From contig JBJXGU010000114.1 in assembly GCA_046160245.1 (NCBI GenBank), positions 1 through 6,611 of the forward strand: 6,611 nt of DNA. Reading direction: 5' to 3'. The notes below the pieces were generated by a model. That model ran no database searches and was not told the origin of the DNA. It saw only the letters and a program-made list of their open reading frames with translations. The translations under genes were made by a program, and so were the position numbers. This document shows, one piece after another, positions 1 to 6,611 of the stretch (within the stretch, counting starts at the first letter, position 1; each line of letters begins with the position of its first letter). The DNA comes from JAJTFW01 sp046160245 (GTDB lineage Bacteria; Bacteroidota; Bacteroidia; AKYH767-A; OLB10).

Positions 1-1983
1 TTCTACTTCCAATTATTATGTCGTCCAATTATAGCGATCTGCTTAATCTGGTCTTCTACTATTTTAACGTCACAGGCACAGCCAATTCCTGAGCTATTAC
101 ATTACAAGTTCAATGAAGCAGGTGTCACCCAAACAAATTATGCGAGTAATCCACCTGCGGGTACTGCTACAGCTACCATCATGGGTGGAATAACTCAAGG
201 CGGCAGTGGCCAATGTAACGGTGCACTCGTTGGATCTGGAGTGACTTCTACCACCGATTTTTTAAATACGCAATGGGCTACTAACCTTCCAGCAGGTACA
301 TCATGGACCATTGCATTTTGGTCGTCAGGAATTAGCAGTAACAGTACCTTATATTATGTTTTTGGAGATATAACCTCAAATTCATTTAGATGCTTCACCA
401 ATGGCGTTGCTGGAGCAAACAACTGGATAATGAGAGGTGGCGGTCTGACTGACATTTTACTTTCGGGAGGAGCCTTAACTACACCTACATTAAATGCATT
501 TGTTTACGACCACGTAGCTAATGAAGTAAGAGCTTATTTGAATGGAACATTAGTAAATACCGTTGCGCAGACCACTCCCAATATTGTAGGTACTGGCCCA
601 CTTAAAGTGATGGGCTACGACACAAGAGTTGGAGCACCGGCTGGAGGGCTTTTAGACGAATTTAGAGTGTACAACCGTGCGCTTTCAGGATCAGAATTAA
701 CCTCTTTACTAAATGTAACACTAACTGGCACAGATACCCAAACAGCATGTAATTCTTTCACCTGGATTGATGGGAATACCTATACTTCAAGTAATACCTC
801 GGCAACACATACAATCTTAGCGGGTGGCGGACACAATTGTGATTCAATTGTTACATTAAATTTAACGATTACAAACCCCGGCACCAGCACTGATGTTCAA
901 ACAGCATGCGGGAATTTTAGCTGGATAGATGGAAATACGTACACTACTAATAATAATTCAGCAACCTATACTTATTCAGGTGCAGCGGCCAATGGTTGTG
1001 ACTCCATTGTAACTCTTGACTTAACCATCTTGCAACCTTCTCTTGCAACAGATACAAGAACATCTTGTGGAGATTTTACATGGATAGATGGAAACACCTA
1101 TACCAGCAGCAACAATACTGCTACCTATAGTTATTCCAATGGTGCTGCTAATGGATGTGACTCAATTGTCACCTTAGATTTAACGATTAATCAACCGACA
1201 TTTGGGACAGACGTTCAACAAAGTTGTGGATTTTATACATGGATAGATGGAAATACATATCTCACCAATAATAACACTGCAACTCATACGTTCACTGGTG
1301 CTGCAGCTAATGGATGCGATTCTATTGTTCAATTAAATTTAACGATACTCCAACCAGCAACAGGAACTGATACACAAAATGCATGTGGCTCTTACACCTG
1401 GATAGATGGAAATACTTATTTTACAAACAACAATTCAGCTACCCATACACTTAGTGGGATGGCAGCCAATGGTTGCGATTCAACAGTTACGTTAAACTTA
1501 ACCATTACTCAAGTCGACCCAACATTACTTGTATTTACTAATATGTTATCCGCAAATCAAAGTGGTGCGACTTATCAATGGATCGATTGCAACAATGGGA
1601 ATAGTCCTATTACAGGAGCTACCAACCAAAATTTTACACCTACCACTAATGGAAATTATGGAGTACAAATTACCTATAATGGTTGTACTACTACATCCAA
1701 TTGTATTAACATGGTACTCTCCGGTTTGAATCATATTAATACGCATACAACGCTTCCTGTGTTCCCTAACCCCACTGATGATAAAATCACTATTGACTTA
1801 AGAGAGGTTGAATCCGAGGTTACCGTACGTTTGTATACATTAGACGGAAAATTACTATTGGAAAATGTTGGCATCTCAGCTAAAACGATAGATGTATCAT
1901 TAAGAAATTACACCAGTTCACTGTACTTCTTAGTAGTAACATCCAATGAAACCATTTACACAATGAAAGTTTCCAAATTATAA
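1..1983 (+). CDS. Secreted LamG-domain repeat protein with T9SS type A sorting domain (5'-partial)
   Basis: This is a probable T9SS-exported surface protein, and 660 codons are visible. The frame is open from base 1. The first in-frame ATG (181) lies inside the LamG domain and cannot be the start, because the codons before it encode a hydrophobic signal-peptide core (IIAICLIW) and a likely cleavage site SQA|Q near residue 26. The true start must lie just left of the window. Domains, numbered from base 1: LamG/concanavalin-like fold at about 33-238 (LLHYKFNEAG at the start, LLDEFRVYNRALSGSEL at the end); five 53-residue repeats at 242-506; one Ig-like module at about 510-575 (ATYQWIDCNNG, GNYGVQI); sorting domain at about 585-660 (LPVFPNPTDD, VRLYTLDGKLL, YFLVV, MKVSKL). 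LamG domains bind sugars or proteins, so an adhesin role is inferred. No catalytic domain is seen. It converges on the gene at 2548-5829 and has a hairpin terminator 20 bases after its stop. The frame and sorting domain are clear, but the ligand is unknown. Confidence 0.93.
   Translation, partial: FYFQLLCRPIIAICLIWSSTILTSQAQPIPELLHYKFNEAGVTQTNYASNPPAGTATATIMGGITQGGSGQCNGALVGSGVTSTTDFLNTQWATNLPAGTSWTIAFWSSGISSNSTLYYVFGDITSNSFRCFTNGVAGANNWIMRGGGLTDILLSGGALTTPTLNAFVYDHVANEVRAYLNGTLVNTVAQTTPNIVGTGPLKVMGYDTRVGAPAGGLLDEFRVYNRALSGSELTSLLNVTLTGTDTQTACNSFTWIDGNTYTSSNTSATHTILAGGGHNCDSIVTLNLTITNPGTSTDVQTACGNFSWIDGNTYTTNNNSATYTYSGAAANGCDSIVTLDLTILQPSLATDTRTSCGDFTWIDGNTYTSSNNTATYSYSNGAANGCDSIVTLDLTINQPTFGTDVQQSCGFYTWIDGNTYLTNNNTATHTFTGAAANGCDSIVQLNLTILQPATGTDTQNACGSYTWIDGNTYFTNNNSATHTLSGMAANGCDSTVTLNLTITQVDPTLLVFTNMLSANQSGATYQWIDCNNGNSPITGATNQNFTPTTNGNYGVQITYNGCTTTSNCINMVLSGLNHINTHTTLPVFPNPTDDKITIDLREVESEVTVRLYTLDGKLLLENVGISAKTIDVSLRNYTSSLYFLVVTSNETIYTMKVSKL
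724..1518 (+). repeat. Five in-frame tandem repeats of 159 bp (53 residues each)
   Basis: Units start at 724, 883, 1042, 1201 and 1360, with no length variation. Each unit reads roughly TD-x-Q-x-x-C-x-x-[FY]-x-WIDGNTY, then an Asn/Ser/Thr-rich stretch ending in SAT or TAT, then ANGCDSIVTLNLTI and a Q-P linker. The Trp codon recurs at 763, 922, 1081, 1240 and 1399. Each unit has two cysteines about 30 residues apart, which suggests one disulfide per module and a rigid stalk. Unit 1 is the most diverged: it has GGGHNCD where the others have ANGCD. Repeats of this kind are familiar in Bacteroidota surface proteins; the stalk role is inferred. Confidence 0.95.
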
Positions 1984-2003
1984 ACCTAATTTAATCTTCG
2001 ATT

Positions 2004-2033
2004 AAAAACCTCAGCTAAACACTGAGGTTTTTT
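2004..2033 (+). terminator. Rho-independent terminator after the LamG repeat gene
   Basis: An 11-bp perfect stem (AAAAACCTCAG at 2004-2014 pairing with CTGAGGTTTTT at 2022-2032) encloses a 7-base loop and runs into a T-rich tract (TTTTTTGTTTTT, 2028-2039). It begins 20 bases after the stop codon at 1981-1983. The stem is flanked by A's on the left, so on the minus strand it also ends in T's. It could therefore serve both strands, although the convergent gene ends about 515 bases away. Confidence 0.88.
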
Positions 2034-2039
2034 GTTTTT

Positions 2040-2547
2040 GGGGAGTAGCACTAGACTCTTCGAAACTATTTGAAATCCACTTCGACATCAATCATTTTTC
2101 TCGCAAATGCGCACTCCTCACCAAGCACAGGGTAATGAGAAAAATTTCTTTATAGGCTCTAAAATATATAAATCCTATTTAATCATAAAAAATCAGCGAA
2201 AATTAGCGCCTGCCTGCCGACTTGCCTAAGCGTAGCTTGTGCCTCCGCTAAAGCTTTTGCGACAAGCGGACGGCGAAGCAAGGAACTTGTGCCACCGCTA
2301 GAGCTTTAGCGCACGCGGTTAGTGAAGGTTGGGCGAAAGAAACATTATTTCATCGGTGCACTAATTCAAAGCTATTACAGCACCACCAACTTTTGCGGCG
2401 CGGGAAGCCTTTAGGGAAATAATTCATGGTTAAACTCTTTCTCACTTCACCTTACTTAGACTATTGAAAAAAATATCAACCTGTACGAAGAGATACTATA
2501 TAAAGATAAACACAGAATGGAAGGAGTGGTTTTGAACTTAAAATTAC
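2040..2547. other. Noncoding interval between convergent genes
   Basis: About 500 bases lie between the hairpin terminator and the stop of the minus-strand gene. No long open frame with a plausible start was seen on either strand. The only structure I can support is the GC-rich repeat block at about 2190-2335. The flanks (2040-2190 and 2340-2547) are AT-rich and look unremarkable. No strong terminator hairpin is visible just downstream of the minus-strand gene (2460-2547), so its transcript may run into this interval, perhaps as far as the 2004-2033 hairpin. Confidence 0.7.
2236..2335. repeat. Imperfect 50-bp tandem repeat with near-palindromic cores
   Basis: Two copies start at 2236 and 2286. 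Their first 26 bases match at 23 positions; both begin CTTGTGCC and share CCGCTA, AGCTTT and GCG. The second halves are diverged but keep GCGG and GAAG elements. Each copy has a 16-base near-palindrome, at 2246-2261 (CGCTAAAGCTTTTGCG) and 2296-2311 (CGCTAGAGCTTTAGCG). The first copy is 28 of 50 G+C, clearly richer than the AT-rich DNA around it. It resembles dispersed intergenic REP-like elements, but whether it recurs in the genome cannot be judged from one window. Confidence 0.7.
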
Positions 2548-5500
2548 TTAGTAAACGACAACCTTAAGAGTTTGTTTCTTTCCCAAAGAAATACAAGTAA
2601 TAAAATACATCCCTGGAGAAAGTCCAGAAAGTTGTACAACTTCATTAGATGCAATATCGCGTTCAGTTACTACTTGTCCCATAGAATTAACAACTTTAAC
2701 AGCACCTATTTCATTTAATCCATCAATCTGAAATTGTAGAATTCCATTTTCTGCTGATGCAATTATTTGAAATTCATTTTCTATTCCACTCACATCACCT
2801 TCTCTACAAACCACATTTAACTGTTTGGAAACTTGTGTTCCAATCTGGCAAATATTCTGAGGCGCTATCCTTATTTGACCTGAACTTGAGCCCATCGTTA
2901 TAGTGATTAAATAAGAATTCCCTACTGAAGTTTGTATAGCCCCTGGCGGCAAAGTCCATTGGTAACTAATTGCACCTGGGACCGGTTGAATATAATAAGT
3001 CAGACTAGATTGATTTGCACAAACACTCGTAATTCCTACAATTGATCCAGCAGGGGGAGGAGAACTATACAGGTTAATATTTAAACTGGGAGAATTCATA
3101 CAAGTAGTAGATACACCATACACACTTAAACCACCAGAAATAACCGTAGTTCCGAAAGACACTACTACACTATCTGTGCCTTGACCACTAAGGATAGTTG
3201 CACTGGGAGGAAAACTCCAAACATAGCTTGAAAACAATGGATTTGGAATACAACGATAAGTCTTTGTAACATTGCAAAGTCCGTAAAGATCTCCAGATAA
3301 TAAAACGGGAGGATTCGGTAGTAAACTGTGAATATAAAAACTACAAAGTGTATCAGCTCCACAATCATTTATACCAACAAAATAAAGAATCCCACCTAAA
3401 AAATTAGATAGAAATTCAACATTGATCGAAGTAGAATCAAGATTTGAAATGGCAACAGCGCCGGTTGGTAAAATCCAGGAGTAATGAAGTGCACCAGAAA
3501 CAGCCGACACACTATAAATATTATTGCTCGATGGAGGACATATTGAATCTTCTCCTGAAATACAAACAACAGGAGGAACCAAAGCAGTCCCGTTGGTAAT
3601 AATAACCGTATCCGAAACTGACCCACAAGTTCCATTAATTAAACATGAATATGTTCCTGTAGATGTGGCTGTATACAAACTTGAAGTTGCTCCAGGAATT
3701 ACAACTCCATTTTTTTTCCATTGAAATGAACTTCCACCGCTAGCTTGGAGTTGCTTTGGAACTCCATTGCAAATTGCGGTACCATTGACAGGATTAATTT
3801 TATAATTACCCAATAAAATGTTAGCGTAGCGAGAATTAGTAGCAATCGTATCGCAAGAATTATTCATCACGCAAAAATACTGACCAGATGTTTTTGCATA
3901 ATGATAATAACTCGTAGCTCCAGGAATTAGAGAATTATTAAAATACCATTGATAACCCGGCCATAGATAATTGGGAGCATCAACAGATAGCATCAAAGAA
4001 TCACAATGAGAAATTGGCCCAATAATGTTAGTTCGTATTGCATTCGGGCCTGTAAAAAGAACTGTTTTACTAACAGTTCCGTTGCCACAAACTGAAGTAT
4101 AATCTGCCTCGTAATAGCCTGACTTATCAACTGCAATTGAATTCTGACCCGTTTGAACAAATGCATAATCGCCCCACCAAGCAACTGATTGTAATCCGGG
4201 ATCGTTATATTGAAAACCATACGAGTCCACCAACTCAAGCGATTGCCAAGGACTATTTCCAACACAATTATTAATCACTTGACCTACATTTAAAGGGAAA
4301 CCAAAAGCATTGATATACAAATTTGGATGTGAATTATGTGCCAAAAAAATTGAAGGTGATATTGCAGGAAGTGGACAATAAATTGAATCTGTAACCGTGC
4401 AAGTTATGCTTCCTGTTAAACTTGTATTTAAATATCTAGAGTTTCCGTTAGGAATTACAACACCATTTACTTTCCAAACATACTGTGGTATATATTGCCA
4501 TGGTAGATCAACCTCCAAACTAACCATCGTATCTAAACATGTAATAGGAGGTGTTATTGGTTCAATAGTGGCTCGCAAAGTTCTAACATAATGTTTATTC
4601 GTTTCCAGTGAACATGATCCAACACTTACTAGACAAGTATATTCACCGGTATCTGTTACTGTTAATTTGTATTTATTAGCATTAGGAATAGCTACTCCAG
4701 AATTGAGCCATTGATAAGTATAGAGTGGATTATAGCCAACTTGTAAAGAATCTATTTTACCTGGCCACCAACATGTAACTGGCAAGAAAGAACTAGGATT
4801 TACCCCAGGTCTAATTGGTTTTCCAACTTCACCAAAATAAATTCTTAAAACAACTGCATCCGAATACTTCTTACAGCCACCTGTATCGGTTAATATTACA
4901 GAATAAACACCATTCGTTTTACCAATGTAGATTGAATCTGTTTGACCAGGAATTGCAATTCCACTGTTATACCATTGACAACTAAATGTGGATGGAATAT
5001 TTACTTTTAATGTAGCGCTGTCCCCGTTACAAAACGCTGTACTCGACAATTTCTGAATACTGATACTCGAACCAATACAACTCTGACAACCCACCGAATA
5101 ACTAGGATCACTCGACTCAGTGGTTAATCCAAAACCTTTATATCCAAAATTAGAATAGGTAGAGTAATCTTCTACCTTTTGCTTGTATTTATTATCAAAT
5201 TTCCAATCTGCTACTAATAATACAACTCCCATTGTTTGAGGCATGGGAGCAACGTATGAATTCAGAATTTCAGATTGCGATAATGCTTTCTTCCAAAATC
5301 GAATTCCTGAAATTAATCCTTTATACCTATTAAACTGTGGATTTATATAGTCTTGTCCAACAATAATCATCGGATTCATGATGACAGGAAAATTGTATGT
5401 ATTTGAAAAATTGGAAAAGGATGCACCATCAGTATACAACCTTACTGTTTTATTTTTAACCACCAAAACAAAATGATGACACTTTCCATCATATATAGAA

Positions 5501-5829
5501 TACGGCGTGGTATTGGAAAAAACTCTTCCTGACGGTATATCCCAAAAAACTCCACTAACTTCATTTGATTTTAATACTATTTCAATACGAACAGAAGATG
5601 TTCCATCTCCTATTGCCATCACATTATGCGTGCTTATTCCACTATCTGGTCTACACCAAAACTCGACTGAAAAATCACTATTAAATAAATTATTGTATGC
5701 AGGAATATTCGGAATAGTAACACGATCATCGACTCCATCAAAATAAAATCCGCTTGATGTTGGAAATTGTGCAGACGAGGATAGACTTAAAACAATAAAT
5801 ATTGCAATTACTTTTAAAAATTTAGTCAT
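2548..5829 (-). CDS. Large secreted LamG / Ig-like / PKD-like protein with T9SS sorting domain
   Basis: This is a complete 1093-residue protein, probably exported by Sec then T9SS to the cell surface or medium. The ATG at 5829 is supported by the classic signal peptide that follows it (residues 1-20, MTKFLKVIAIFIVLSLSSSA, cleaved before QFP). A LamG fold spans about 28-200 (GFYFDGVDDRVTIP, FSVEFWCRP, GLISGIRFWKKALSQSEI). Six Ig-like units follow at about 258-745; most share the pattern YQW...G-x-x-IPGAT...Y...GTYSCL with paired cysteines. Three PKD-like units follow at about 755-1008 (GALHYSWILPTGA, FSSYVWSFPPSA, GAISYQWTLPPGA). The sorting domain is about 1018-1093 (VKVVNSMGQVV, LSPGMYFITC, QTLKVVVY). 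Its start lies 10 bases after the stop of the upstream gene, so the two are likely one operon. No enzyme domain is visible, so adhesion or surface binding is inferred from the LamG head on a long stalk. Confidence 0.95.
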   Translation of the reverse strand: MTKFLKVIAIFIVLSLSSSAQFPTSSGFYFDGVDDRVTIPNIPAYNNLFNSDFSVEFWCRPDSGISTHNVMAIGDGTSSVRIEIVLKSNEVSGVFWDIPSGRVFSNTTPYSIYDGKCHHFVLVVKNKTVRLYTDGASFSNFSNTYNFPVIMNPMIIVGQDYINPQFNRYKGLISGIRFWKKALSQSEILNSYVAPMPQTMGVVLLVADWKFDNKYKQKVEDYSTYSNFGYKGFGLTTESSDPSYSVGCQSCIGSSISIQKLSSTAFCNGDSATLKVNIPSTFSCQWYNSGIAIPGQTDSIYIGKTNGVYSVILTDTGGCKKYSDAVVLRIYFGEVGKPIRPGVNPSSFLPVTCWWPGKIDSLQVGYNPLYTYQWLNSGVAIPNANKYKLTVTDTGEYTCLVSVGSCSLETNKHYVRTLRATIEPITPPITCLDTMVSLEVDLPWQYIPQYVWKVNGVVIPNGNSRYLNTSLTGSITCTVTDSIYCPLPAISPSIFLAHNSHPNLYINAFGFPLNVGQVINNCVGNSPWQSLELVDSYGFQYNDPGLQSVAWWGDYAFVQTGQNSIAVDKSGYYEADYTSVCGNGTVSKTVLFTGPNAIRTNIIGPISHCDSLMLSVDAPNYLWPGYQWYFNNSLIPGATSYYHYAKTSGQYFCVMNNSCDTIATNSRYANILLGNYKINPVNGTAICNGVPKQLQASGGSSFQWKKNGVVIPGATSSLYTATSTGTYSCLINGTCGSVSDTVIITNGTALVPPVVCISGEDSICPPSSNNIYSVSAVSGALHYSWILPTGAVAISNLDSTSINVEFLSNFLGGILYFVGINDCGADTLCSFYIHSLLPNPPVLLSGDLYGLCNVTKTYRCIPNPLFSSYVWSFPPSATILSGQGTDSVVVSFGTTVISGGLSVYGVSTTCMNSPSLNINLYSSPPPAGSIVGITSVCANQSSLTYYIQPVPGAISYQWTLPPGAIQTSVGNSYLITITMGSSSGQIRIAPQNICQIGTQVSKQLNVVCREGDVSGIENEFQIIASAENGILQFQIDGLNEIGAVKVVNSMGQVVTERDIASNEVVQLSGLSPGMYFITCISLGKKQTLKVVVY
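2806..5082 (-). repeat. Array of six Ig-like and three PKD-like units within the LamG protein
   Basis: This is residues 250-1008 of the minus-strand LamG protein. The Ig-like units lie near residues 258-330, 353-410, 430-496, 521-592, 608-671 and 680-745, and the PKD-like units near 755-835, 841-920 and 925-1008. The recurrent core in most Ig-like units is a Trp followed by a turn such as NGVVIPGAT or SGVAIPNAN, then a Tyr/Cys strand (GTYSCL, GEYTCL, GQYFCV). The units are related but well diverged, unlike the uniform 53-residue repeats of the plus-strand gene. Boundaries are by eye and may shift by about ten residues. Confidence 0.75.
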
Positions 5830-5839
5830 GATTTTTTTT
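5830..5839 (-). promoter_or_regulatory. Short A-rich intergenic leader between co-directional genes
   Basis: Only ten bases separate the upstream stop (TAG, 5842-5840) from the ATG at 5829. Read on the minus strand they are a run of A's ending in ATC. No Shine-Dalgarno GGAGG is present. Bacteroidota genes often lack a strong one and prefer A-rich leaders, so this fits normal initiation or translational coupling within one transcript. There is no room for a separate promoter in the gap itself. Confidence 0.5.
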
Positions 5840-6611
5840 CTAGTTACTATTTTTCAACACTATAAATTTTTGTTGCGCTTGATGTTTTCCATCGTTCAAC
5901 ACCACTAAATAAACGCCAGGAGAAATATACGGCAAGGATATTGTTTGAGATTGTTCAGAAGCATTCACAAACTGAGCATACAATTTTCTTCCGCTTAGAT
6001 CATACACACTTAATTCTGCTTTCTTCTTTTCAAATGAATTGAAATAAATGTTGAGTATTTGTCCGCTCGATAATGGATTTGGGAAGATGGAAAATAGAAT
6101 TGGGTTTTGGTACTCGCCGACTCCAACACCAGAAGTTACTGCAATTTCATTTACAGTAGTATTCGTTTGCACAGGGGCATTAAAATCAAAATAAATGTAA
6201 GCCGTGTTGTGAATTTGTGTACCGATGGGAAGATTGTTTTTTCGTTTTACTCGGTATTGAACGAAACCATGACTTTCTGGTTCGTTGTTGACACTATCGG
6301 GCAAGTTGATATTTGGAAAATTAAATCGAATATTCTTATTGATGATTTGTATTTGAGGTTCGTGACTATAAGCCAAAAGCTCGAACGAACTTTTGATGAT
6401 GTTCTGATCAAGTGTATCCAATATATAAATATGTTGCGCTGGGGCGTTACCGGTATTCTGAAAGCGGATAGAATAAGTTAACCAATACTGAGTAGAATCA
6501 ATTGGCCCAAAAGGAAAAACCATCTTATCATTTGGATCATAACTATTAACAATAGCAAAACAATATGTAAGATTGTTATTTGAAAAATTCAAATCTCCAA
6601 TTATTGAATCT
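5840..6611 (-). CDS. C-terminal part of a T9SS cargo protein with SYDPNDK (DUF7619-like) domain (5'-partial)
   Basis: The frame ends at the TAG at 5842-5840 and is open to the right edge, giving 256 visible residues. A TTG at 6592 could be read as a start, but codons before it remain open (DSIIGD) and no signal peptide follows, so it is almost certainly internal to a larger gene. The domain at about 6544-6143 carries the hallmarks SYDPNDK, WLTYSIRFQNTGNAPA, LDTLDQNI, ESHGFVQYRV, LPIGTQIHNTAYIYFDFNAPVQTNTT. This is the beta-sandwich, formerly annotated as a conserved repeat domain, that commonly precedes sorting domains in Bacteroidota. The T9SS type A sorting domain follows at about 6097-5843 (FSIFPNPLSSG, LSVYDLSGRKLY, ISPGVYLVVL, QQKFIVLKNSN). 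The N-terminal function-defining region is outside the window, so the role of the whole protein is unknown. It is likely co-transcribed with the LamG gene 10 bases downstream. Confidence 0.92.
   Translation of the reverse strand, partial: DSIIGDLNFSNNNLTYCFAIVNSYDPNDKMVFPFGPIDSTQYWLTYSIRFQNTGNAPAQHIYILDTLDQNIIKSSFELLAYSHEPQIQIINKNIRFNFPNINLPDSVNNEPESHGFVQYRVKRKNNLPIGTQIHNTAYIYFDFNAPVQTNTTVNEIAVTSGVGVGEYQNPILFSIFPNPLSSGQILNIYFNSFEKKKAELSVYDLSGRKLYAQFVNASEQSQTISLPYISPGVYLVVLNDGKHQAQQKFIVLKNSN

Noticed and set aside
724..1518. Possible phase-variable DNA repeat controlling expression
   Set aside because: The unit length is a multiple of three and lies within the coding frame, so copy changes would alter protein length without switching the gene off.
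2236..2335. Possible CRISPR array
   Set aside because: Only two imperfect copies directly abutting, with no unique spacers between identical repeats and no cas genes.
2367..2374. Minus-strand TAGCTTTG resembling the Bacteroidota -7 promoter element (TAnnTTTG)
   Set aside because: No TTG element at the usual spacing upstream and no gene downstream on that strand; an eight-base match is expected by chance.
3165..4265. Several short minus-strand and plus-strand frames (for example 3396-3635 and 3993-4265)
   Set aside because: All overlap the 1093-residue gene in other frames and have low-complexity hydrophobic translations without any domain.
6107..6481. A 124-codon plus-strand open frame
   Set aside because: It lies wholly antisense to the well-supported T9SS cargo gene, has no recognisable domain or signal, and is explained as a by-product of the coding strand.
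6590..6592. TTG as start codon of the right-edge gene
   Set aside because: The frame stays open upstream to the edge, no signal peptide follows, and the SYDPNDK domain normally sits deep in a long protein.

Overview
The window looks like AT-rich chromosomal DNA from a member of the Bacteroidota (Flavobacteriia, Chitinophagia or a related class). The main reason is that all three genes end in the roughly 75-90 residue C-terminal sorting domain of the type IX secretion system (T9SS), which is essentially confined to this phylum. The bodies of the proteins (LamG, Ig-like and PKD-like modules, the repeat with WIDGNTY and GCDSIVTL cores, and the SYDPNDK domain) are also typical of large Bacteroidota surface proteins. 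Species cannot be named from the sequence.

Layout. Positions 1-1983 (+) hold a secreted LamG protein with five exact-length 53-residue repeats, one Ig-like module and a T9SS domain. Its frame is open to the left edge and a signal-peptide core is visible there, so only the first few codons are missing. An 11-bp hairpin followed by a T-rich run (2004-2033) ends it. A noncoding stretch of about 500 bases follows. It contains a GC-rich imperfect tandem repeat with two near-palindromes (about 2190-2335) and otherwise nothing recognisable. Positions 2548-5829 (-) hold a complete 1093-residue secreted protein with a signal peptide, a LamG domain, about six Ig-like units, three PKD-like units and a T9SS domain. 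Only 10 bases separate it from the gene upstream (5840-6611, -). That gene is the 3' part of another large T9SS cargo, with a SYDPNDK-type (DUF7619-like) domain before its sorting domain. Its frame stays open to the right edge.

How the parts relate. The two minus-strand genes are probably co-transcribed, and they converge on the plus-strand gene. All three products should cross the inner membrane by Sec and the outer membrane by T9SS, then be released or anchored on the surface. Adhesion or binding of glycans or protein is the reasonable guess, because no catalytic domain is visible in any of them. I see no RNA gene, CRISPR array, transposase, phage gene or defence system. The window is a fairly ordinary cluster of surface proteins. 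The features most worth a second look are the intergenic repeat and the internal repeat arrays.
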